Source: CAYJBH01 sp964370825 (GTDB lineage Bacteria > Bacillota > Clostridia > Oscillospirales > Ruminococcaceae). Taken from it: a stretch of DNA of 14,539 bases. The notes beneath the pieces are model-generated. The model was given only the letters and a program-made list of their open reading frames with translations. It ran no database searches and was not told where the DNA came from. The first letter of the stretch is position 1; every line of letters begins with the position of its first letter. Of the stretch, positions 1-7,557 are shown one piece after another. The translations under genes were made by a program, and so were the position numbers. The stretch covers positions 1 to 14,539 of the forward strand of contig CAYJKY010000064.1 of NCBI GenBank assembly GCA_964370825.1. Direction: 5' to 3'.

Positions 1-787
1 TGCTCATGTCGTTCGCCCAGATGGCGTGTGCGTCGAACGGTATCATCTCATCGGTGTAATCTATTTTAATGTCGCTGAAAATAGGGTTTGGCATGGCGTC
101 GGGGTTGTACATACGGTTGTATGGTATCGGCGGTGCGAGTGGCGGGTGCGGACCCACAAACGACACAAAACCAAAATATGGTCGCTCGTCCTCTTTATTG
201 TTAATCTGCTCGACTGTGCGATCACTGACAAATCGCTCTACGGTATATTCCGCCGGAAGCGGACTCATCTGCGGTTGGTAGTACATGTTGGTGCGCTCGC
301 CGTGGAGCTGTTCAATAAATGCATATTCCGGATGCTCGGTTGCAATATAATTTGCATAACCGTCCTTTTTACGATCCTCCGGTGAACCCCAGATTTCTTC
401 GGTATGGATGTGAACATCGTAGCCAAGATTTTCATAAAGGTCAGGATGGGTATGAAACTTGCCTATTCCAAAGGTGCGATAACCTCGTCTTCCCATCTCG
501 GTAGCGATATATTCCCCGCAACGTTCCGTCATGCTGTCCGCCTGACCATCAAGTGCACTTGGCACAGCATTGTTAAAGCTGCCGGTGTGTTGTGGTTCGC
601 ATCCGGTTCGAATTGTATACCGTGCCGGAACACATACCGGGCAGGTGGAGTAAGCGTTGGTGTAGCTCACACCACGTTTTACAAGTCGGTCGAGATTTGG
701 GGTTTTAACTATCTCGTTGCCGAGTGCTGCGATACAGTCAAAGCGAAATTGGTCGCACATTAGGTACAAAACATTGGGTTGTTTCAT
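1..787 (-). CDS. Cys-type sulfatase, N-terminal 262 residues (runs off left edge)
   Basis: This is a sulfatase of the alkaline-phosphatase superfamily, which hydrolyses sulfate esters. The start is ATG at 785-787, preceded by AAAAGGAGAG at good spacing. The visible 262 residues contain the family landmarks in order: N-terminal beta strand and metal-binding CDQ (D12, Q13), TPNLDRL (29-35), the active-site signature CVPARYTIRTG with C52 as the residue converted to formylglycine, GKFH (109-112; K110, H112), and the FVSFVGPHPP strand with H214. There is no signal peptide: residue 4 onward goes directly into the first core strand, so the enzyme should be cytoplasmic. The signature departs from the usual C-x-P-S-R-x3-L-T-G at two positions (S to A, L to R). 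In an anaerobe a Cys-type enzyme would need a radical SAM maturase (anSME), not seen here. It lies 11 bp downstream of the response regulator, so it is probably the third gene of that operon. Substrate unknown; the C-terminal half is outside the window. Confidence 0.93.
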   Translation of the reverse strand, partial: MKQPNVLYLMCDQFRFDCIAALGNEIVKTPNLDRLVKRGVSYTNAYSTCPVCVPARYTIRTGCEPQHTGSFNNAVPSALDGQADSMTERCGEYIATEMGRRGYRTFGIGKFHTHPDLYENLGYDVHIHTEEIWGSPEDRKKDGYANYIATEHPEYAFIEQLHGERTNMYYQPQMSPLPAEYTVERFVSDRTVEQINNKEDERPYFGFVSFVGPHPPLAPPIPYNRMYNPDAMPNPIFSDIKIDYTDEMIPFDAHAIWANDMS

Positions 788-798
788 CTTCTCTCCTT

Positions 799-2385
799 TT
801 ATTGTGTTTTTTTGTTTAAACGATATTCCACCACAGTCATGCCGGTGAACTTTTTAAAGCAGGTACTAAAGTAGTTGGCATCGATAAAACCTACTTTTTC
901 TGCAATCTGGTAGGAGCGCATCTCATTCTCACGTATAAGCTCAATTGCCTTTGACATACGCAGCTGCATAAGATATTCGCTAAATGTCGAGCCGGTTTCT
1001 TTTTTAAACAGCCTACTTAAGTAACTTCTGTTGTAGTTAAACTGCTTTGAGACTATGCTTAGCGATAGATTATTGTCCGACAATCGTTCACTCAAATATT
1101 CTCTTATGCCGTTTATTGATTGCCGTTCGTCCTGTATGTGCTGATTAAAAATGCGCCCGGTCACATCACACACATGTGCTGTCAGATGAGAAAATAGGCT
1201 GTCAATATCCTCTGAATTATACAGTTTCCCGAGGATGTTAAGTTGATCGGGAAAGTCCTCTATCCCTGCAAGCAGTACCGACTGGGTAATTCCTGCAAGT
1301 ATGCCGTTTGCGGCTGTTTTGGCTGTTGAGATATCCGCCTGGCTCGACAAAAGCATACCTTTTATAAGGTTTAGACTCTCGACCACCTTTGCCTCAAGTC
1401 CCGACTGCATAAAAAAGAGCAGCTGTGATATTTCCTTTATACATTCGTTTGGAACAAGGTTTTTTCGATGTGGAATATTCTGCATTTCAGAAATCGCATT
1501 ATCGCTGTCACCGTTTAAGGTTCTTAAGGCGCTCACCGCCTCAACATATGAGTTTTTATATCGTGAGTTGCATTCATATGCGTGACCGATTCCCATATGC
1601 ACAACACATGGCAGCTGTTTTGTTAAAAACTCTACTGCCTTTGTTCCGTAATCATAAAAGTCAAAATTAATGCGAAATGCAAGCAGCACAATTCGTTGTT
1701 CCGCATCTAAAAATGCGTATCTCTCGTTGTCCCTCTCGAAGTGCCCTTTTAATAGTTTTAAACCGCTTTGACAGAGCAGCATATGTGTGGAAACATCGGA
1801 ACTTCCGACCTGAAAAAGTTCAATTACCGCAACCTGCGAAGCCTGTTCAATTGGAATAATGTCGTATCGTGCCAACATTTCTGTTACCTGTTCGGTATCG
1901 AAATTGCCAAGAACTAACTTGTTTAGCATCAACTCTCGCAGATATTCAAGATTCGAAAATAATTCATCCCTAAGCTTTGCGTACTCGTCTACATTTTTTC
2001 TGCTTTTAAGTATGTTTTCCTTTGCCCTTAAAACCGCCGAGCGTATCTCATCCGGTCTTATAGGTTTTTGAATATATTCTAAAACGCCGATACTTACGCT
2101 TTCCCTTGCATATTCAAAGTCGTCATAACCCGAGACAACAATAATTTGAATATTAGGATACTCTGTAGCAACCTTGCGGGCAAAGACCAGACCGTTTACT
2201 ATCGGCATGTTGATATCGGTAAACAGTATGTCGAACTGTTCTTCCTCTAAGAGTGACAATGCGTCGTCGACAGCGGTGGCTACCCTCGGTTTTTCTATGT
2301 CGAATTCGTCCCAGTTAACACTGCTTGAAAGTAGATTTGCCACCAGGATTTCATCATCCACTATGAGTGCTCGCAGTTTATTCAT
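799..2385 (-). CDS. YesN-type response regulator with AraC-type DNA-binding domain
   Basis: A 528-residue two-component response regulator. The receiver domain spans about residues 3-120: acidic pair D10/D11, phospho-acceptor D57 in FTDINMP, switch residue S85 and conserved K107 in IQKP. A central region of about 300 residues, without a motif I recognise, separates it from a C-terminal AraC/XylS double helix-turn-helix (about 424-528), with LSRLFKKETGSTFSEYL in the first half and QIAEKVGFIDANYFSTCFKK in the second. This receiver-long linker-AraC layout is typical of Firmicute YesN-like regulators of sugar import. The ATG overlaps the kinase stop codon (ATGA, 2382-2385), implying translational coupling. 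It is expected to activate the divergent binding-protein promoter; the 21-bp-spaced repeats at 4224-4257 are a candidate target. Family call is secure; the target is inferred. Confidence 0.95.
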   Translation of the reverse strand: MNKLRALIVDDEILVANLLSSSVNWDEFDIEKPRVATAVDDALSLLEEEQFDILFTDINMPIVNGLVFARKVATEYPNIQIIVVSGYDDFEYARESVSIGVLEYIQKPIRPDEIRSAVLRAKENILKSRKNVDEYAKLRDELFSNLEYLRELMLNKLVLGNFDTEQVTEMLARYDIIPIEQASQVAVIELFQVGSSDVSTHMLLCQSGLKLLKGHFERDNERYAFLDAEQRIVLLAFRINFDFYDYGTKAVEFLTKQLPCVVHMGIGHAYECNSRYKNSYVEAVSALRTLNGDSDNAISEMQNIPHRKNLVPNECIKEISQLLFFMQSGLEAKVVESLNLIKGMLLSSQADISTAKTAANGILAGITQSVLLAGIEDFPDQLNILGKLYNSEDIDSLFSHLTAHVCDVTGRIFNQHIQDERQSINGIREYLSERLSDNNLSLSIVSKQFNYNRSYLSRLFKKETGSTFSEYLMQLRMSKAIELIRENEMRSYQIAEKVGFIDANYFSTCFKKFTGMTVVEYRLNKKTQ

Positions 2386-4127
2386 ATCATTATTTCCTTT
2401 GCGGGTATTTCAATGGTAACGGTGGTACCTTTATTGGGTATGCTTTCTATATTGATGTTGCAATCAGAACCGTACAATAATCGTATGCGTTCTATTGTAG
2501 AGCGTGCCCCAAAACTGCTGTTTGATTTTGATGGTTCGGGGTCGAGCAGATAGTCTATCTTTTCTTTGGGCATTCCAACTCCGTTGTCGACAATTTCTAT
2601 AACAACTGTCTCTTTTGAAAGTCTGCTTTTAAGTGTTATGATACCGGTCTCTCCAAGCGGGAATATGCCATGATGTATTGCATTTTCCACAAACGGCTGT
2701 AAAGTAAGTTTCGGTAGCAGATACCGGTCGGCTTCATCGTCTGTTTCATATGTTACTACAAATGCATCGGGGTAACGAATTTTCAATATTTCTTCATACT
2801 GTTTTATCAATTTGACATCGTCCGAGAGAGGTATATACTCCTTGCCGTTACTTAAACTCAGTCGATAATATGCCGATAACTGACTTATCGCATGATAGAC
2901 CGTCTCGTTGTCACCCTGTAACGCAAGATAGCTTATCGCATCAAATGTATTGTACAAAAAATGAGGTTTTATCTGTGCTTGAAGTGCTTTCATCTCACTT
3001 TTTCTTTTCTGTTTTTCCTGCAAAATCGAGTTGGACAGATATATCTGTGTCGTCTCTATCATCTTGTTATATATATCTTTTAGCACCCCAATCTCATCGG
3101 TGCCGGTTTTTATCGTGACCGGCACAAACTCTCCCTTTTCAATAACCCTGCTCATGCTGTCAGACAGGGCGTGGATTGGGCGCAGAAGTCGGCGCGTGAC
3201 TATCAGTATACCGAGCAGTGCGATACTCACACCGCCGATAAGTATAATTAATGTCATGAATCGGATATCCTCGGTGGAGTCTCCAAAACCGGAAATGGGC
3301 GATAAGCTGACCATGGTCAGGTCGGTGGAATTGTTTTTGATGACATCCAGAGCATACCGCGTATCACCGATGTCAATAAACCGGCTACCACTATCAAAAA
3401 ATGATAAATCTATACCGTCGGTGTCAATTCCCTCCCTCGGATTAAATTCCGCCAGTTTTTCACCGTCTGGATCAAGAAGAAACAGTGTGGCATCGTAATT
3501 CTCTGTGAAAGCTGAAAAGGTGCTGTTCAGAACATCATTCCCAATGCCAAAGGAAACAAGACCGTTCTGTTTTAAGGTGTCGGGGTCGATAAGCTGTCTG
3601 ATTATCTTTATTCCGGGATAGCCGTCAAAGCCCTGTTCTTCACTAATCCATGTGACGACGGTTACACCGCCTTTCATGTTTGCAACTTCTGCATACCAAT
3701 CTTCTCCCCGAAAGTCGGACGGTTCTTCGCTCGGCATATAAAGATTGTTTGGGTAGGTGCTGTATTGATGATTGTTTAGATCAAAAATATTGATTGAAGT
3801 TATCTTTTCTGTGGAGGTGCTGAGCTGATATAAAAGTGTTTCGAGGCGAATTTCATTGGTGACGTCGTACTGCATATTGTTTTCGTTAATAAGTTCATGT
3901 ACCGTGCTTTCTGCCAATACCGAGGTGGAAAATGTGGACACCTCTTTTATCAGTGAATTAAGAGCGCTGTTCATTGAATATAGTGTGCGTGAAGAGGCAT
4001 CAAGTACACTCGCCTCATATTCTACAGTATAAATATACTCATAAATTAGAACCATGATGGTGAGTGTAACACTTAAAATCAAAAGACAGATAACCGAAAA
4101 TTTTGCAACAAGCGATTTTCTTATCAA
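2382..4127 (-). CDS. YesM-type membrane sensor histidine kinase
   Basis: Sensor kinase partner of the overlapping response regulator. I place the start at TTG 4125-4127 (581 aa) because GGAGGT sits just upstream at 4132-4137; an in-frame TTG at 4139 would put that ribosome binding site inside the coding sequence. With this start: transmembrane segment 1 at about residues 9-31; a roughly 250-residue extracellular part with Cache-like features (DWYAEV, then a GYPGIKIIRQL strand); transmembrane segment 2 at about 291-312; a HAMP linker to about 365; a His_kinase (PF06580-type) phospho-acceptor H389 in QIKPHFLYNTFDA; and a HATPase domain with N482 in LQPFVENAIHHG and the DNGVGMP box. The ligand is probably extracellular sugar, directly or through the binding protein, but nothing in the sequence identifies it. 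Confidence 0.95.
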   Translation of the reverse strand: MIRKSLVAKFSVICLLILSVTLTIMVLIYEYIYTVEYEASVLDASSRTLYSMNSALNSLIKEVSTFSTSVLAESTVHELINENNMQYDVTNEIRLETLLYQLSTSTEKITSINIFDLNNHQYSTYPNNLYMPSEEPSDFRGEDWYAEVANMKGGVTVVTWISEEQGFDGYPGIKIIRQLIDPDTLKQNGLVSFGIGNDVLNSTFSAFTENYDATLFLLDPDGEKLAEFNPREGIDTDGIDLSFFDSGSRFIDIGDTRYALDVIKNNSTDLTMVSLSPISGFGDSTEDIRFMTLIILIGGVSIALLGILIVTRRLLRPIHALSDSMSRVIEKGEFVPVTIKTGTDEIGVLKDIYNKMIETTQIYLSNSILQEKQKRKSEMKALQAQIKPHFLYNTFDAISYLALQGDNETVYHAISQLSAYYRLSLSNGKEYIPLSDDVKLIKQYEEILKIRYPDAFVVTYETDDEADRYLLPKLTLQPFVENAIHHGIFPLGETGIITLKSRLSKETVVIEIVDNGVGMPKEKIDYLLDPEPSKSNSSFGARSTIERIRLLYGSDCNINIESIPNKGTTVTIEIPAKEIMI

Positions 4128-4131
4128 AGTG

Positions 4132-4137
4132 ACCTCC
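4132..4137 (-). promoter_or_regulatory. Ribosome binding site that fixes the kinase start
   Basis: GGAGGT on the minus strand lies 4 nt before TTG 4125-4127 (5 nt counted from GGAGG). This argues for the TTG at 4127, not the in-frame TTG at 4139, as the initiation codon of the sensor kinase. Confidence 0.75.
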
Positions 4138-4159
4138 AACTTTATATGTCATATAATTC

Positions 4160-4187
4160 ATTATAGTCACAAAAAAACATTTTTCAA
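4160..4187 (-). promoter_or_regulatory. Sigma-A-like promoter of the kinase/regulator/sulfatase operon
   Basis: On the minus strand, -35 TTGAAA (4182-4187) and a perfect -10 TATAAT (4160-4165) are separated by 16 bp. Transcription would start near 4153, about 25 nt before the kinase start codon. The match is close to consensus, so the regulator operon may be expressed at a basal level without an activator. Spacing and sequence are seen directly; activity is inferred. Confidence 0.65.
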
Positions 4188-4223
4188 GCAAATCTTATCT
4201 AAAAAACAACTATAACGGCAAAC

Positions 4224-4257
4224 AGGTAAAAATTTTAAAGATTAAGGTAACCAATTT
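4224..4257 (+). promoter_or_regulatory. Candidate AraC-type activator site: two direct half-sites 21 bp apart
   Basis: AGGTAAAAATTTT (4224-4236) and AGGTAACCAATTT (4245-4257) share 10 of 13 positions in the same orientation. Their starts are 21 bp apart, i.e. two helical turns. The downstream copy ends 3 bp before the -35 box of the binding-protein promoter. Two direct half-sites on one helix face next to -35 is the standard layout for AraC-family activators, and the adjacent operon encodes one. Binding is inferred, not shown. Confidence 0.5.
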
Positions 4258-4260
4258 CGA

Positions 4261-4289
4261 TTACAAGATGTTATAAATTGTGTTATATT
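4261..4289 (+). promoter_or_regulatory. Promoter of the binding-protein/transport/hydrolase operon
   Basis: -35-like TTACAA (4261-4266), 17-bp spacer, -10 TATATT (4284-4289) preceded by TG at 4281-4282 (extended -10). Transcription would start near 4296. The -35 is imperfect, fitting a promoter that needs an activator; the direct repeats just upstream are the obvious candidate site. Confidence 0.55.
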
Positions 4290-4314
4290 ATAGACAAGAA
4301 ATCACAAACCATTT

Positions 4315-4320
4315 AGGAGG
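4315..4320 (+). promoter_or_regulatory. Ribosome binding site that fixes the binding-protein start
   Basis: AGGAGG followed by 7 nt and TTG 4328-4330. It sets the start at that TTG. An in-frame ATG at 4280 lies within the predicted promoter, at its -10 element, and cannot be the start. Confidence 0.8.
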
Positions 4321-4327
4321 AATTGAT

Positions 4328-5668
4328 TTGAAACAGAAGAAATCTTTGCTCGCACTGTTATTGTCCGGTGCTTTGATGCTGGCAATGACCGCATGTGCAC
4401 CCGCAGAAGAAACACCTGCATCCGAGGCACCGGCAGAAGATGCACCCACAAGTGAGGCTCCGGTAGAGGAGACATCCGGTGAGACTATCGAGATGGAAGT
4501 CTGGCACTGTGCAACAAACCCCGAAGATCCATCAGCATTAGCGGTTATGGAAGCGGTAGAGTCGTTCCGTGCGGCTAACCCCGATGTGGAGCTTTCCGAT
4601 TCCGGTCAGACGGTTGACAACCAAAAAACCCGTCTTCGCACCGCCGCCGCTGCAAACGAGCTACCCGACGTATTTCTGACATGGGGTGCAGGTTGGTCGC
4701 AAGACATAGCCGAGAATGGCAGCTTTATGGACATGGCACCTTACATGACCGACGAAATCATGGCAAGCATTAAGCCCGGCTCGCTCGATGGACTTACATA
4801 CGGTGGAATTCAGTACGGACTCCCGGACAACGGCTGGTATCAAACTTTTCATATTAATGATCAGATGTTTGCCGACAATGGCATAGATGTTCCCACAACC
4901 TATAATGAGCTGATGAGCGCTATCGACTCCTTCGTAGCCGCCGGTATCGATCCGATAATTATGGGCGGCGGACAGGCTCATCAGATGACAGCAGTATATG
5001 ATAGCATTCTTATCCGCATGGTAGGTTCTGAAACGGTACTGAAAGGATATGCAGACAACACCGTTATAGACGACGCGACAAAGCTTGAAGCGGCACAGAT
5101 GCTATATGATATCGGTGCGGCAGGCGGATTTAGCGATGTATCCTTTACGCTTACAAATCCGGAGGCAGCATCTACCTTCACAAACGCCCAGTATCCGATT
5201 GCAATTCTCAACGCCGGATTTATCGGTATGTTTGAGGGTGCGGATTCTGCGATTGCCGGCAACAACTCCATCGTGCCGACATTCTTCCAGTTAGACGACA
5301 ACACCGAATTCGGTACTGATGCAATGGGTTCCTACATAGTTCAGTGGGCTGTAGCCGCTAACACCGAAGCTCCTGATAAAGCATTTGACCTCGCATACCA
5401 CATGTCCAGCGAATCTTCTCGTTTTTACTATGAATTCGGTTCTCATCAGGTCGGTTACATCTCGGATGAGTGGGACGACAGTGCACAGGCACAGCTCTAC
5501 AAAGATTTCTCTGCTATGACAGGTGAGTTTGGCAATATCGCATATGCCGGTGCTGAGGGACGTCCTGCCGATATTATGACCAACGTATCTGATCTTTGCA
5601 CCGCACTTGCCCTAAACAACATTACCCCCGATGAGTTCTTAGAGCAATACAACACACTATATTCATAA
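4328..5668 (+). CDS. Extracellular solute-binding lipoprotein of a sugar ABC importer (family 1)
   Basis: A 446-residue surface lipoprotein that captures an oligosaccharide for the permeases downstream. TTG start chosen from AGGAGG at 4315-4320. Residues 1-22 form a lipoprotein signal (KQKK, hydrophobic stretch, lipobox MTAC) with C23 as the lipidated cysteine. Residues 24-48 are a low-complexity Ala/Pro/Glu/Ser/Thr spacer with near-repeats such as SEAPAED and SEAPVEE, a flexible tether. The binding domain starts at about residue 53 (IEMEVWH) and shows the usual family-1 order: a helix matching FRAANPDVEL, the strand-loop ANELPDVFLTWGAGWSQDI, YGLPDNG and a Trp/aromatic-rich cleft. First gene of the rightward operon, followed by a terminator hairpin, so it is probably made in excess over the permeases. 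Sugar specificity cannot be read; MalE/MsmE/UgpB-like proteins are the relatives. Confidence 0.93.
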   Translation: MKQKKSLLALLLSGALMLAMTACAPAEETPASEAPAEDAPTSEAPVEETSGETIEMEVWHCATNPEDPSALAVMEAVESFRAANPDVELSDSGQTVDNQKTRLRTAAAANELPDVFLTWGAGWSQDIAENGSFMDMAPYMTDEIMASIKPGSLDGLTYGGIQYGLPDNGWYQTFHINDQMFADNGIDVPTTYNELMSAIDSFVAAGIDPIIMGGGQAHQMTAVYDSILIRMVGSETVLKGYADNTVIDDATKLEAAQMLYDIGAAGGFSDVSFTLTNPEAASTFTNAQYPIAILNAGFIGMFEGADSAIAGNNSIVPTFFQLDDNTEFGTDAMGSYIVQWAVAANTEAPDKAFDLAYHMSSESSRFYYEFGSHQVGYISDEWDDSAQAQLYKDFSAMTGEFGNIAYAGAEGRPADIMTNVSDLCTALALNNITPDEFLEQYNTLYS

Positions 5669-5682
5669 ATTAATTTTTGGTG

Positions 5683-5726
5683 GGTTGTGGCGAAATAATT
5701 GAAGTTTCGCCACAACCTTTATTTTT
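5683..5726 (+). terminator. Intercistronic rho-independent terminator between binding protein and permeases
   Basis: A perfect 13-bp inverted repeat: GGTTGTGGCGAAA (5683-5695) and TTTCGCCACAACC (5705-5717), 9-nt loop, followed by TTTATTTTT (5718-5726). It lies between the binding-protein stop and the permease ribosome binding site. Partial read-through here would give high binding-protein and lower permease/enzyme expression, a common design in ABC sugar operons. It could also protect the upstream mRNA end. No separate promoter is evident between the hairpin and the permease. Confidence 0.85.
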
Positions 5727-5740
5727 CGGAGAAATTTAGT

Positions 5741-6634
5741 ATGCGTAACAAGACGAAAACACTAAACGGTCAGAACAGGATTGCCACCGTAATCTTTTTT
5801 GCTCCGGCATTTTTACTCTACACCTCCTTTGCCGTTATAGCAATATTTGCATCGTTTTACTATAGCCTACTTGACTGGGATGGAATTGGTGAGCAGATAT
5901 TTATCGGGTTCGAAAATTATGTCACACTTTTCACCTCAACAAAAACTGCATTCAGACAGGCAATTTTAAACTCTTTTGCATTTGCAGGAGTAGCACTTTT
6001 TGTTCAACTTCCCATTGCTGTTTTTATCGCGATAATTATCTCTCGTGTGACAAAGTTCGAGAAATTTTTTCGCACCGCATATTTTATTCCGGTTCTTATC
6101 ATGACGGCAATTACCGCACAGCTCTGGAAAAAGATGTATGACCCACAGTATGGACTTTTTAACGAGTTTCTATATATACTTGGCATGGAAGGCCGAAATT
6201 GGACGGTAGATACCGAGACGGCGCTTTTGTCGGTTATTTTTCCCGGGCTTTGGCAGTGGATGGGATATTACATGCTTATCCTATACACCGGAGTAAAAGG
6301 GATATCTCACGACATAAACGAGGCTGCAAGTATCGATGGAGCAACACCTTTTCAGCTTGCAACAAGAATAACAATACCGATGATTATGCCTGCAATTAAG
6401 ATATGTGCAACATTTATGGTGGTTGGTTCTATGAAGGCTTTTGACCTTATATATCTGATTACAAGGGGTGGACCGATGAATATGACCGAGGTGCCAACCC
6501 TCACCATGTTCCTAACCACATTCGACAAACATCAGCATGGTCTGGGCAGTTCCATGACCGTTGTTATCATCGCATTCTGTCTTTTGTACGCGATTGGCAT
6601 TAATAAGATATTCAAAAAATCAGACGAATTGTAA
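5741..6634 (+). CDS. ABC sugar transporter permease, MalF/UgpA type
   Basis: A 297-residue inner-membrane permease subunit. I choose ATG 5741 because GGAG at 5728-5731 precedes it by 9 nt; an upstream in-frame TTG at 5699 lies in the terminator loop. Six hydrophobic segments are visible at about residues 14-38, 74-98, 108-128, 160-185, 211-235 and 265-287. The cytoplasmic EAA loop, which contacts the ATPase, begins at E194: EAASIDGATPFQLATRITIP. The GGP motif (TRGGPMNMTE) before the last segment is typical of MalF-type subunits. It pairs with the next gene to form the membrane channel. No ATPase gene lies in the window, so a shared MsmX/UgpC-like subunit is inferred. Confidence 0.94.
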   Translation: MRNKTKTLNGQNRIATVIFFAPAFLLYTSFAVIAIFASFYYSLLDWDGIGEQIFIGFENYVTLFTSTKTAFRQAILNSFAFAGVALFVQLPIAVFIAIIISRVTKFEKFFRTAYFIPVLIMTAITAQLWKKMYDPQYGLFNEFLYILGMEGRNWTVDTETALLSVIFPGLWQWMGYYMLILYTGVKGISHDINEAASIDGATPFQLATRITIPMIMPAIKICATFMVVGSMKAFDLIYLITRGGPMNMTEVPTLTMFLTTFDKHQHGLGSSMTVVIIAFCLLYAIGINKIFKKSDEL

Positions 6635-6646
6635 GGAGGTGCCGCA

Positions 6647-7498
6647 TTGAATAAGTTATTTAAAAAAAGCAGTGGCCTTGAAAAAACTCATCCGTTCGTC
6701 ATGATATTTCTCACTGTTTATACCGTTGTACAGGTTTTTCCCATTTATTGGCTAATTACCTTTTCACTCAAGGATAATGACCAGATTTTCAGCTCGTCGG
6801 CACTGTCCCTACCCTCGGTTTTTCGATTCGAAAACTATACTACAGTTTTTGAAAACCTTGAGATAGGCACTGCACTTTTCAACAGCCTGATTGTTACCTC
6901 GGTAACCATTGTGGCAACTATAATTTTTTCCTGTATGTCGGCATATGCCGCAACAAGACTCGGTTTTAAGTTTGGCAAACAGATGATTTTGTATTTTACG
7001 GTTGGAATCATGATACCAGTACATGCCGCACTGCTACCGCTCTTTCTTATGTTTCGTGATTTAGGGTTGCTGAACAGCTATTTTTCACTTATAATATCCT
7101 ATACAGCCTTTGCAATCCCGCAGGCAACATTTATAATCTCCGGCTTTATAAACGGCATACCGAAAGATTTGGACGAAGCGGCAAGGATAGATGGTTGTGG
7201 GCCATACAGAATATTTTATGTTATCATCATGCCACTCTTGCGTCCCGTAATTGCTACGGTGTCCATCTTCGTCTACATGAGTTCTTGGAATGAGTTGATG
7301 TTCTCCATGGTATTTAACTCAAAAAGCGAACTGCGCACCCTGCCGGTCGCCATCATGTCTTATCAAAGTGATTACTTCATCAACTGGGGAGTTATCGGCG
7401 CGGCAATGGTTATAGCACTTCTGCCAACCCTAATCATATATTTTATTTTTAGTGAGCAGATACAAAAGAGCCTTATGTCGGGTGCGATTAAGGGATAG
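6647..7498 (+). CDS. ABC sugar transporter permease, MalG/UgpE type
   Basis: A 283-residue permease, partner of the preceding gene. TTG start at 6647-6649, 6 nt after AAGGAGGT (6633-6640); that ribosome binding site overlaps the upstream stop codon, so the two permeases are tightly coupled. Typical MalG features: N-terminal membrane segment at about residues 17-40 with FPIYWLITFSLKD, then NSLIVTS, and the EAA loop starting at E177 (DEAARIDGCGPYRIFYVII). It ends in FSEQIQKSLMSGAIKG, the standard C-terminus of this family (QK.. G..AGAVKG-like). Membrane topology and family are clear; the sugar is not. Confidence 0.94.
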   Translation: MNKLFKKSSGLEKTHPFVMIFLTVYTVVQVFPIYWLITFSLKDNDQIFSSSALSLPSVFRFENYTTVFENLEIGTALFNSLIVTSVTIVATIIFSCMSAYAATRLGFKFGKQMILYFTVGIMIPVHAALLPLFLMFRDLGLLNSYFSLIISYTAFAIPQATFIISGFINGIPKDLDEAARIDGCGPYRIFYVIIMPLLRPVIATVSIFVYMSSWNELMFSMVFNSKSELRTLPVAIMSYQSDYFINWGVIGAAMVIALLPTLIIYFIFSEQIQKSLMSGAIKG

Positions 7499-7510
7499 TA
7501 TAATTAATTT

Positions 7511-7537
7511 TCCCCTGATGCTTACAGTGTCAGGGGA
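7511..7537 (+). other. Hairpin between transporter and hydrolase genes
   Basis: An 8-bp inverted repeat, TCCCCTGA (7511-7518) and TCAGGGGA (7530-7537), with an 11-nt loop, lies in the 59-bp gap between the second permease and the GH3 gene. It lacks a following T-tract, so it is not a normal terminator. It could be an mRNA processing or stability element separating transporter and enzyme segments. The role is uncertain. Confidence 0.45.
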
Positions 7538-7557
7538 TTGCTATAGAAAGGAAATAT

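Noticed and set aside
26..763. Plus-strand open frames of 119, 70, 61 and 119 residues at the left edge
   Set aside because: They lie opposite the sulfatase, which has full family motifs and a good ribosome binding site on the minus strand; the plus frames have no recognisable domain.
4280..4327. 16-residue extension of the binding protein from ATG 4280
   Set aside because: It overlaps the predicted -10 region and precedes AGGAGG; it would also place charged residues before the lipoprotein signal.
5699..5740. N-terminal extension of the first permease from a TTG at 5699
   Set aside because: The TTG sits in the terminator loop without a ribosome binding site; ATG 5741 has GGAG 9 nt upstream and gives a normal MalF-type N-terminus.
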